Assembly (NCBI GenBank): GCA_040772005.1
Contig: JAXGYZ010000002.1
Coordinates: forward strand, 62,001 to 126,000
Source of the DNA: MWBF01 sp040772005
Lineage (GTDB): Bacteria > Chloroflexota > Anaerolineae > CG2-30-64-16
Direction: 5' to 3'
DNA length: 64,000 nt
The notes under the pieces are model-generated. The model ran no database searches. It saw only the letters and a list, made by a program, of their open reading frames with translations, and had not been told where the DNA came from. This document shows positions 33,887 through 41,104 of this stretch, piece after piece. Made by a program: the position numbers and the translations under genes. Within the stretch, counting starts at the first letter, position 1. Each line of letters opens with the position of its first letter.

Positions 33887-34456
33887 GTGTCTCGTCGTCT
33901 CAGCCTTGTCGCCCTGGTTGTTCTGGTTCTTATGGCAGTGGTGGCCCCTGCCCAGGCCCAGGACGCCGATACCAAGCAGGTCGGTCTTGTCATTGCCTTT
34001 CCTGACGGCACGCAGCACACCGAAATCGTGACCGTTCCCGCCGCCGCCACCACTTTCGATGTGCTGGGGGCCGCCGGCATCGAGCTCGCCAGCCAGGAGA
34101 CTACGTTCGGTCCCGCCGTGTGCAGCATCAATGGAACGGGCTGTCCTGCGGATAACTGCTTCTGCAACGAGCAGGAATTCTGGGCCTACTTCCACCTCGC
34201 TGACGGCGAGTGGGCTTCTGCGATGGAAGGCGTGGGTGCATATGTACCTGCCGACGGTGCGGTCGAGGGCTTCGCGTGGAGCGCCTCGGACGCAGACTTC
34301 AACCCGACGGTGAAACCCAACGTCGTGACGTTTGAGCAGATGACCTCCGGCGCGGCGGCCGCCGGCCTGTCGACGCAGACCATCGTGCTCGTGGTTGCGG
34401 TTGTCGCGCTGATTGCGGTTCTGGTGGCCCTGTATCTGCGACGCACGAAGCGCTAG
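33887..34456 (+). CDS. DUF4430 (transcobalamin C-domain-like) membrane-anchored protein 1
   Basis: A 189-aa protein: signal peptide (1-25), DUF4430-like domain (about 30-153), one C-terminal membrane helix (165-184) and basic RRTKR end. The domain has the cysteine motif CSINGTGCPADNCFC (79-93) followed by FWAYFHLADGEW, and a VEGFAWS strand. GTG 33887 is preceded by AGGAGG (33875-33880). DUF4430 is related to the beta domain that closes over cobalamin in animal transcobalamins. The Cys pattern is shared by all three DUF4430 proteins here. Confidence 0.82.
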   Translation: MSRRLSLVALVVLVLMAVVAPAQAQDADTKQVGLVIAFPDGTQHTEIVTVPAAATTFDVLGAAGIELASQETTFGPAVCSINGTGCPADNCFCNEQEFWAYFHLADGEWASAMEGVGAYVPADGAVEGFAWSASDADFNPTVKPNVVTFEQMTSGAAAAGLSTQTIVLVVAVVALIAVLVALYLRRTKR

Positions 34457-34499
34457 GGGCGGGTCTTGGGCTCGCCCGTGGGTGGGCATGTGGTGTGTG

Positions 34500-34530
34500 G
34501 TGTGGGGGCAGGGTGGGCCTGCCCCCACAC
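34500..34530. repeat. Hairpin between DUF4430 genes
   Basis: GTGTGGGGGCAGG and its complement with a 5-nt loop, 40 bp before the second DUF4430 gene. No T-run follows, so it may stabilise mRNA or attenuate. Confidence 0.6.
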
Positions 34531-34569
34531 GGTGGGGCGGGTCTTGCACCCGTCCAGGGAAAAGTTGTC

Positions 34570-35208
34570 ATGAACAAAGGGTCAATCGCGCGTATCGTGG
34601 TCATCCTGGCCGTCGCGTTGCTGGCAGGCGCAGTCGTGCTGCCCGCCGCGGTTGCAGCTTCCGGCAGCCGCCAGGAAGGGCCGAACCGCGCCGCGGTCGT
34701 GGTTCGCTTCAGCGAGGACAACATCGTCACAGCCTGCGTGTCGTTCAACGAGCCGACGATTGACGGCGAGGAGCTGCTCCGCCGCTCCGGGCTGAATGCC
34801 GGGTTTGCTGGCAACGGCGCGCTGTGCAGCATCCAGAACGCGGGCTGTCCGGCCAACGACTGTTTCTGCCGGTGCCCCTTCCCTGAGTGCGAGTACTGGG
34901 CCTTCTATCAACTCAACGATGGCGCCTGGCAATACTCCAATGTCGGGGCCGCCTGGTCGCAGGTCGGCAACGGCGGTGTACAGGCGTGGTCCTGGGGGCC
35001 GGGCAACTGGACTTCCGGCGTCGAGCCTCCCGCCATAACCTTCGAGCAAGTTTGCGGAGACACCGGTGCGGCATCCGCTGCGACATCTGCCGCCGCGCCG
35101 GAGCCGGCGAGCCCGGCCGGCCCGTCGATTCCTGAGCCGATGACCTTTCTGATCCTGGCCGGTGGCGTGGCCGGTGTGGCGGTGTACGTGCAGCGCGCGC
35201 GGCGCTGA
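34570..35208 (+). CDS. DUF4430 protein 2 with PEP-CTERM-like tail
   Basis: A 212-aa protein: signal peptide (about 1-30), DUF4430-like domain with CSIQNAGCPANDCFCRC (86-102), YWAFYQLNDGAW and VQAWSWGPGNWTSGVEPP. An Ala/Pro linker leads to SIPEPMTFLILAGGVAGVAV and a final RARR. The C-terminus has the order of a PEP-CTERM sorting signal: PEP motif, hydrophobic helix, basic end. ATG 34570 begins the signal peptide. Two additional cysteines (C107 and C162) may form another disulfide. Confidence 0.8.
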   Translation: MNKGSIARIVVILAVALLAGAVVLPAAVAASGSRQEGPNRAAVVVRFSEDNIVTACVSFNEPTIDGEELLRRSGLNAGFAGNGALCSIQNAGCPANDCFCRCPFPECEYWAFYQLNDGAWQYSNVGAAWSQVGNGGVQAWSWGPGNWTSGVEPPAITFEQVCGDTGAASAATSAAAPEPASPAGPSIPEPMTFLILAGGVAGVAVYVQRARR

Positions 35209-35307
35209 GTGCAACCACGGGATAAGCGGCCCCTGCGCAAGGATTAGCAACGCTCGTAGTCGCAGGATGCCTCTGCCGGCGGCGATGGGGCTTCGGCACA
35301 TCATGTC

Positions 35308-36639
35308 ATGACAATCAAGCGTGTCGTAGGTGTAGGACTCCTGGTGGTGGCCGCGGCCTTCGTGAGCGTATGGGTGCGCTCACCGGAGGCTGCGGCCTCG
35401 TCGCGCTATCAGACGGGCGGCAACCGTGCTGCCCTGGTCGTCCGCTTCAGCGATAGCAGCGTTTACACGCAGTGCATTTCCTTCACCGAGCCCGAGTTTT
35501 ATCTCGACGACCTGCTGCTCCGTGCCAGTCTCAATGTGCAAATGGATGAAGACAGCCTTATCTGTAGTATCAACGACACGGGCTGCTCCATCGATAACTG
35601 TAGGTGTGGGTGGAACGAGACCCCTCCGACTTATTGGGCCTATTTCAAATGGGATGGCGGTCGGTGGTTGTATCAGTTTCTCGATGTGGTTTATATCCTT
35701 GTGCGCAGCGGCGACCTCTTTGGCTTCTCCTGGGGGCCAGGCGACCTGGTTTCCGCGGTGGAGCCTCCGATCTACACTTATGACCAGATTTGCGTGAGCG
35801 GCATACCGCCGACTGCCACAGCCACGGCAACTGCCACAGCCACCGCCACGGCAACCGCGCCGGTTGTCCAGGCCACTACGCCGAGCGGCCAGGCTGGCGA
35901 CGCGCTGCCCCTGCCGCAGGTCACGTTCAGCGTGGATAGCTCGCCCATCGCGTGGGGCGCCTGCACCGTCCTGCGCTGGGTTGCGTGGGATGCCACGGAG
36001 GTCACATTGGATGGTCAGGCCGTCACCGGCCAGGAATGGCTGGAGGTCTGCCCTGAAACAACCGAGCGCTATGTGCTGGTCGCGGCCAACAGCACCGGCC
36101 AGACGACCCGTGAAATCGTGGTCGAAGTGACAGGCATAGATATGCAGCCGCCATCTACCGAGGTGCCCCCCATGCAGCCCGGCGCAGTGCTGCCGAGTTC
36201 GACACCGGCGCAGTTCGGTGTGCCCGGCGCGTCGCTCTTGCCGCAGGGGGTTGCGAGCACGGTCGAGGCCGCGGCCGGTGTTGTGGTCGCCGCGTCGCCC
36301 ACCGCCCCGGCGGTTCCGACGGTGCGTTTCACGTTCGCGCCGACGGCTACGCTGACTCCGCGCCCGCGCCGCGCGCTCGGTGCGGAGGGCCGTCCGACGC
36401 CCACTCCTCTGCTCGTTGCGCGCGCCGCTCTGCCGGCGGATGCGGCCACCGCGGCTGGTGGGCAGGGTGCCGCACAGACGACCACATCCGGTCCGCCGCC
36501 GCTGTTGCCGGTCGAGGATCGCTCGTTCAGCGTCACGCTGCTGCCCGGCTATGCCGCCTACCTGATCCTGGCGGCTGCGCTGGCAGGGGCATGTGTCTGG
36601 GTCATCCGGCGCCAAGCCAGCGCCGGCCCGGAAAGGTGA
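35308..36639 (+). CDS. DUF4430 protein 3 with long Thr/Pro linker and C-terminal anchor
   Basis: A 443-aa protein: signal/anchor (about 5-30), DUF4430-like domain with CSINDTGCSIDNCRC (86-100) and YWAYFKWDGGRW, ending with VEPPIYTYDQIC. A run of Thr-Ala dipeptides (169-182), an Ig-like segment with VTFSVDSSPIAWGACTVLRW, a Pro/Thr-rich linker and a terminal membrane helix (about 415-434) follow. The layout suits a surface protein that reaches out through the envelope. Its stop overlaps the EcfT start (GTGA at 36636), tying the surface proteins to the importer. Confidence 0.8.
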   Translation: MTIKRVVGVGLLVVAAAFVSVWVRSPEAAASSRYQTGGNRAALVVRFSDSSVYTQCISFTEPEFYLDDLLLRASLNVQMDEDSLICSINDTGCSIDNCRCGWNETPPTYWAYFKWDGGRWLYQFLDVVYILVRSGDLFGFSWGPGDLVSAVEPPIYTYDQICVSGIPPTATATATATATATATAPVVQATTPSGQAGDALPLPQVTFSVDSSPIAWGACTVLRWVAWDATEVTLDGQAVTGQEWLEVCPETTERYVLVAANSTGQTTREIVVEVTGIDMQPPSTEVPPMQPGAVLPSSTPAQFGVPGASLLPQGVASTVEAAAGVVVAASPTAPAVPTVRFTFAPTATLTPRPRRALGAEGRPTPTPLLVARAALPADAATAAGGQGAAQTTTSGPPPLLPVEDRSFSVTLLPGYAAYLILAAALAGACVWVIRRQASAGPER

Positions 36640-37733
36640 GCGGCGCAGCCATCGTGCGATCCACCTACCATCCCGTCGCCTGGCTCGCCTGGCTGGCTGC
36701 GGCTGCGCTGCCGGCCCTATCCACGCGTAACCCGCTCTACTTGAGCCTGCTGCTGCTGGCCGTGGGCGTCACCAACCTGGCGCTGGGCCGCGCCAATCCC
36801 ATCGCGCGCAGTTGGGGCGCCTTTGTGCGCTTCGGCGTCACTCTGTGGCTGCTGACCATCCCGTTCACCGCGCTCACGTCGCACTACGGCACGGTGGTCC
36901 TGTTTCGCCTGCCTGCATCGTGGCCGGTCATCGGCGGCCCCATCACCCTGGAAGCGATCCTCTACGGCGTCACCGGCGGGCTGGCGCTGATTTCGCTGCT
37001 GATGGTGTTTGCCACCTTCAACATCGCGGTGGACCAGGCGCGACTGCTGCGCATGACGCCGGGCTTCGTCTACCAGGCGGGCGTCGTCGCGGGGATCGCG
37101 GTGGCGTTCGTCCCGCAGATGGTCGCCAGTTGGCAGGCCATCCGGGAGGCGCAGCAGGTGCGCGGGCACAAGGTGCGCGGCATCCGCGACCTGCTGCCGC
37201 TGCTGCTGCCGCTGCTGGTCACGTCGCTCGAACGCGCAATGCAACTGGCGGAGTCGATGGAGGCACGCGGCTTCGGGGGGCAGAACGTGACCGGCACCCC
37301 GCGCCAGCGCTTGGCGAACCAGACGGCCATCCTGGGCGGGCTGGGCGCGTTGGGCTTCGGGCTGACGGGCCTCGGCTTCTGGCCCGACTGGCGGGTGTGG
37401 GGCGGCGCGCTCGTGGCGGGCGGGATCGTACTCCTGCTCTGGAGCTTCTGGGATCAGGGCCGGCGCATCAAACGGTCGCGGTATCACCGCTGGACCTGGC
37501 AGCGGCTGGACCGGGTCGTGCTGGCCGCGGGGTTGGTATCCGCCGCGGGATGGCTGGCTGCCTGGCTGCTCTGGCCGCAGGGGCTCTCCTACTATCCGTA
37601 TCCGCCCTACTCGCCGTGGCCGGCCTTCAACCCGCTGCTCGGCGTGCTCGTGGTGCTCGTGGCCGTGCCCGGCCTGCTGCTGCAGCCGGAAAAGCGTGTG
37701 CGGTCCAATGATCTGTCGAGGTTAAGCGGGTGA
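36636..37733 (+). CDS. ecfT: ECF transporter transmembrane component EcfT
   Basis: A 365-aa protein with six or more membrane segments. The coupling helices show QAIREAQQVRGHKVRG and AMQLAESMEARGFGG, the two Arg-containing motifs by which EcfT contacts the ATPases. C-terminal extra helices (RVVLAAGLVSAAGWLAAWLL and on) extend beyond the usual length of about 260 aa. GTG 36636 overlaps the upstream DUF4430 stop; a longer start at 36591 lies inside that gene. Overlaps ecfA by 4 bp. Confidence 0.88.
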   Translation: MSGAAIVRSTYHPVAWLAWLAAAALPALSTRNPLYLSLLLLAVGVTNLALGRANPIARSWGAFVRFGVTLWLLTIPFTALTSHYGTVVLFRLPASWPVIGGPITLEAILYGVTGGLALISLLMVFATFNIAVDQARLLRMTPGFVYQAGVVAGIAVAFVPQMVASWQAIREAQQVRGHKVRGIRDLLPLLLPLLVTSLERAMQLAESMEARGFGGQNVTGTPRQRLANQTAILGGLGALGFGLTGLGFWPDWRVWGGALVAGGIVLLLWSFWDQGRRIKRSRYHRWTWQRLDRVVLAAGLVSAAGWLAAWLLWPQGLSYYPYPPYSPWPAFNPLLGVLVVLVAVPGLLLQPEKRVRSNDLSRLSG

Positions 37734-39367
37734 TTACCCTTTCGCACGTCACGTACACCTATCCCGACCAGACCGGCCCTGCGCTGGCTGACTTCTCCGT
37801 CGAGCTGCACCCCGGTGAGTTCGTCCTGGTCGTGGGACCTTCCGGTGCGGGCAAATCCACCTTTCTCCGCAGCCTCAACGGGCTGGTCCCGCATTTCTAC
37901 GGCGGGCAGTGGTCAGGCGCGATCGACGTGATGGGCCGCAACCCTGTCGCGGTGGCGCCGAAAGGCATGGCCGACCTGGTCGGCTTCGTCTTTCAGGATC
38001 CGGAAGCGCAGTTCGTCGTGGACACGGTGGAGGACGAGCTGGCCTTCGCGATGGAGAACTTCGCGCTGCCGCAGGCGACGATGCGCAAGCGGGTCGAGGA
38101 AGTGCTCGACCAGATGGGCATCGCGGAGCTGCGCGACCGGCGCATCAGCACCCTTTCCGGCGGCGAGAAACAGCGCGTTGCCATCGCCGCCGTGCTCGCG
38201 TTGCAGCCCGAAGTGCTCGTGCTGGATGAGCCGACCTCGCAGCTCGACCCGCAGGCCGCGGAGGAGGTGCTGGTGGCGCTGCGCCACCTCAACGAGGACC
38301 TGGGGCTGACGGTCATCCTGAGCGAGCACCGGCTGGAGCGCGTCGCGCAGTACGTGGATCGCATCCTCTATCTGCCTGCGCTCGGCGCGGCGCCGGTCAT
38401 CGGGGAGCCGCGGACGGTGCTGGCGCAACTGCCGCTCGTTCCGCCGCTCGTCGAGTTGGGCCGCCATATGGGGTGGGAGCCGCTGCCGCTGACCATCAAG
38501 GAAGGCCGCATGTTTGCGCGCGCGCTGAGCGCGCAGCTCACGTCCGCCCCGCTGCCTGCCGCCGGTGAAAGTGTCGCATCCGCGCCGGAGGCCATCACTG
38601 CGCACGATGTGTACTATGCGTATGACGGCCACCGCGCGCTGCGCGGGGCCACCCTCGACGTGCGCGGCGGGGAGTTCGTCGCGCTGATGGGGCGGAACGG
38701 CTCCGGCAAGAGTACGTTGCTCAAGCAGATGGTGGGCCTGCTGCGGCCCGATGATGGCCGGGTGGTCATCGCGGGCCTGGACACGCGGCGCGCAGACATG
38801 GACCAGGTTATCCGGCACGTCGGCTACGTGCCGCAGCACCCCGGCGCGCTGCTGTTCGGTGAGACGCTGGCCGCCGAGCTGGCCTTCACGCGCAGGTCGC
38901 ACGGCCTGCCGCCGGACCCCGACGGCGACCGGGCGCTGCTGGCGCGGCTGGGGCTGGCCGAATTGGCCGGCCGCGACCCGCGTGACCTGAGCGGCGGCGA
39001 GCAGCAGCGCGCGGCGCTGGCCGCCATCCTGGTCGCGGGGCCGCAGATCATCCTGCTCGATGAGCCGACGCGCGGGCTGGATTATGCGCAGAAGCGTTCG
39101 CTGGCCGACCTGTTGCTGGGGCTGAAGGCAGAGGGCAAGACCATCGTCATGGCGACGCACGATGTCGAGCTGGCCGCGGCGTGCGCGGACCGGGTCGCGC
39201 TGCTGGCCGAGGGGCAGGTCATCGTGGATGGCCCTGCGCGCCAGGTGATGAGCGATTCGCAGGTCTTTGCCTCGCAGATCAACAAGCTGTTCCGCGACCC
39301 GCGCTTCCTCGTCGTGGAGGATGTGCTGCGGGCGGTGGACGATTACGGATTGAAGATTGCAGATTGA
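37730..39367 (+). CDS. ecfA: ECF transporter fused ATPase (EcfA-EcfA')
   Basis: A 545-aa protein with two ABC domains. Domain 1: Walker A GPSGAGKS (36-43), Q-loop VFQDPEAQFV, LSGGEKQR, VLDEPTSQLD. Domain 2: GRNGSGKS (about 322-329), VPQHPGALLF, LSGGEQQRAALAA and LLDEPTRGLD. Fusion of the two ATPases in one chain occurs in some ECF systems. GTG 37730 is the start and overlaps ecfT. Dedicated (group I style) organisation with S component next door. Confidence 0.93.
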   Translation: MITLSHVTYTYPDQTGPALADFSVELHPGEFVLVVGPSGAGKSTFLRSLNGLVPHFYGGQWSGAIDVMGRNPVAVAPKGMADLVGFVFQDPEAQFVVDTVEDELAFAMENFALPQATMRKRVEEVLDQMGIAELRDRRISTLSGGEKQRVAIAAVLALQPEVLVLDEPTSQLDPQAAEEVLVALRHLNEDLGLTVILSEHRLERVAQYVDRILYLPALGAAPVIGEPRTVLAQLPLVPPLVELGRHMGWEPLPLTIKEGRMFARALSAQLTSAPLPAAGESVASAPEAITAHDVYYAYDGHRALRGATLDVRGGEFVALMGRNGSGKSTLLKQMVGLLRPDDGRVVIAGLDTRRADMDQVIRHVGYVPQHPGALLFGETLAAELAFTRRSHGLPPDPDGDRALLARLGLAELAGRDPRDLSGGEQQRAALAAILVAGPQIILLDEPTRGLDYAQKRSLADLLLGLKAEGKTIVMATHDVELAAACADRVALLAEGQVIVDGPARQVMSDSQVFASQINKLFRDPRFLVVEDVLRAVDDYGLKIAD

Positions 39368-39430
39368 AGATTACGAAGCGTGGAAGGTTCGTAGTAGGCG
39401 CTTTAGCGCCATCCGTGCGGAGGTCGACGG

Positions 39431-40255
39431 GTGTCCTTAGGCGATAGGCTGGCGAGCAGGTCGAGCGCGGTCGTGTCCGGCGCAGTGCTGGTGGTTGCCA
39501 GCCTGTTGGGGCTGGCCGCATTCCTCTATCCCTTCTTCCTGCCCGCAGCGCCGCAGTCCGGGCCGATGGCCCATGCCAACGATGCCCCGCTGCTGACGGT
39601 CGTGCTGTTGGGGCTGTGCCTCGTCGCGGTCTTTACCAGCATGACGGGCCAGCAGATGACGAGCAAGCTGGTCGCCGTGCTCGGCGTGCTGACCGCAGCC
39701 AACGCCGTGCTGCGCGCGGTGCCCGGCCCCGCCGGGTTCAACGCCATCTTCGTGTTGCCGATCCTGACCGGTTACTGCTACGGCCCGACGTTCGGCTTCC
39801 TGTTGGGCGTGCTGTCCCTCCTGGTATCCGCGCTGATCGGCGGGGGCGTGGGGCCGTGGTTGCCCTACCAAATGTTCGCGACAGGCTGGATGGGGCTGCT
39901 CTCCGGCTGGCTACCCCAACTGCCTGAGCATCGCCGGTGGGAGCCGGTCATGCTGGCCGTCTGGGGGGGCGTCCTGGGGCTGATTTTCGGCGCCATCATG
40001 AACATCTGGTTCTGGCCCTTCCTGGCCGGCGGCGCAGCCGGTCCTGCGCTGAGTGACCCGGCGAATACCACCTGGCAGCCCGGCATGGCGATCTGGGCGA
40101 CCCTGCGCAACTACCTGGTCTTCTACGTGGCAACCTCGCTGTGGTGGGACATTGCGCGGGCCGCGGGCAATGCCCTGCTCATCCTCCTGTTCGGCGGCTC
40201 GATTCTGCGGGTGCTGCGGCGCTTCCGCCGCCGTTTCCGGTTCGAGGTCGTGTGA
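39431..40255 (+). CDS. ECF transporter S component, probable cobalamin-specific
   Basis: A 274-aa protein of about 6-7 membrane helices with an ECF substrate-specific-component style core: FNAIFVLPILTGYCYGPTFG and LLSGWLPQ. It is longer than RibU/ThiT-type proteins (about 190) and closer to CbrT/COG4720-like sizes. I cannot assign a named family with certainty. The riboswitch and the transcobalamin-like surface proteins argue for cobalamin or a precursor as substrate. Starts at GTG 39431; the gap after ecfA holds short AT-rich repeats. Confidence 0.75.
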   Translation: MSLGDRLASRSSAVVSGAVLVVASLLGLAAFLYPFFLPAAPQSGPMAHANDAPLLTVVLLGLCLVAVFTSMTGQQMTSKLVAVLGVLTAANAVLRAVPGPAGFNAIFVLPILTGYCYGPTFGFLLGVLSLLVSALIGGGVGPWLPYQMFATGWMGLLSGWLPQLPEHRRWEPVMLAVWGGVLGLIFGAIMNIWFWPFLAGGAAGPALSDPANTTWQPGMAIWATLRNYLVFYVATSLWWDIARAAGNALLILLFGGSILRVLRRFRRRFRFEVV

Positions 40256-40261
40256 ATTGAT

Positions 40262-41005
40262 ATGAAGACGATGACGATCAGCCTGACCAACGAGGGTGTG
40301 ACCCTCACCGCCTACCTGCTCGATGCGTCGATGGCTATGCCCAACATGCAAATCAGGCCTGCGGTATTGGTCTGTCCGGGCGGCGGCTATCGCAACTGCT
40401 CAGACCGGGAGGCTGAGCCGATTGCGATGGCATTTCTGGCCGAAGGCTATCATGCGTTCGTGCTGCGGTATTCGCTGAACGAAAACGCAGTCTTCCCGCG
40501 GCCGCTCAACGACGCGGAGGAAGCATTGGCGCTCATCCGTGCCCAGGCGCGCGAATGGGCCGTGGACGGCGACAGGATTGTCGCAGTCGGCTTCTCAGCG
40601 GGCGGGCACCTGGCTGCGGCCCTGGGAACAATGGGACGCCTCCGCCCCAACGCACTGGTGCTCGGCTATCCGTGCATCCTGGAGGAGATTTCCGCCACCC
40701 TGCCGGTCCGTATCCCTTCGCTTGAGAAGCAGGTGGATGCGCAGACCCCGCCGGCGTTCATCTTTGCCACGGCGAACGACGCGCGCGTGCCCGTCCGGCA
40801 TGCGCTGGGCTTCGCATCCGCGCTGGATGCGGCGGAGATACCTTTCGAACTGCACATCTTTCAGGACGGAGTGCATGGGTTGGCGCTCGCCACGCCCGTT
40901 ACGTCGAGCGGCAATCCCGCTCTGGTGAATCCCCACGTGGCGAAATGGCTGGGGCTATGTACGGCGTGGCTGGACCGGGTGCTGCGCGGCGTGGACAGTG
41001 CATGA
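40262..41005 (+). CDS. Alpha/beta-hydrolase, acetyl-xylan-esterase-like
   Basis: A 247-aa protein of the BD-FAE/acetyl esterase group: oxyanion VCPGGGYRNCSDREAEP, nucleophile GFSAGGHLAA, acid D in ATANDARVPV, base H in FQDGVHGLAL. No signal peptide, so it acts in the cytoplasm. It begins 6 bp after the S-component gene and is probably read through, but no link with B12 is evident. Substrate probably an acetylated sugar ester. Confidence 0.85.
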   Translation: MKTMTISLTNEGVTLTAYLLDASMAMPNMQIRPAVLVCPGGGYRNCSDREAEPIAMAFLAEGYHAFVLRYSLNENAVFPRPLNDAEEALALIRAQAREWAVDGDRIVAVGFSAGGHLAAALGTMGRLRPNALVLGYPCILEEISATLPVRIPSLEKQVDAQTPPAFIFATANDARVPVRHALGFASALDAAEIPFELHIFQDGVHGLALATPVTSSGNPALVNPHVAKWLGLCTAWLDRVLRGVDSA

Positions 41006-41104
41006 AGGGCCATGACCTGCGTCATGGTCAGGAAGCTTGTTTCCCTCCATAATTATCTGGTAGACCGGCATCTCTTCGAAAATTCGTAGCATAAGGAGGC
41101 GTCA

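Noticed and set aside
35815..35865. ACC/GCC-type microsatellite as a phase-variable tract
   Set aside because: It encodes an even Thr-Ala linker with imperfect hexamers; slippage in multiples of six would not change the frame.
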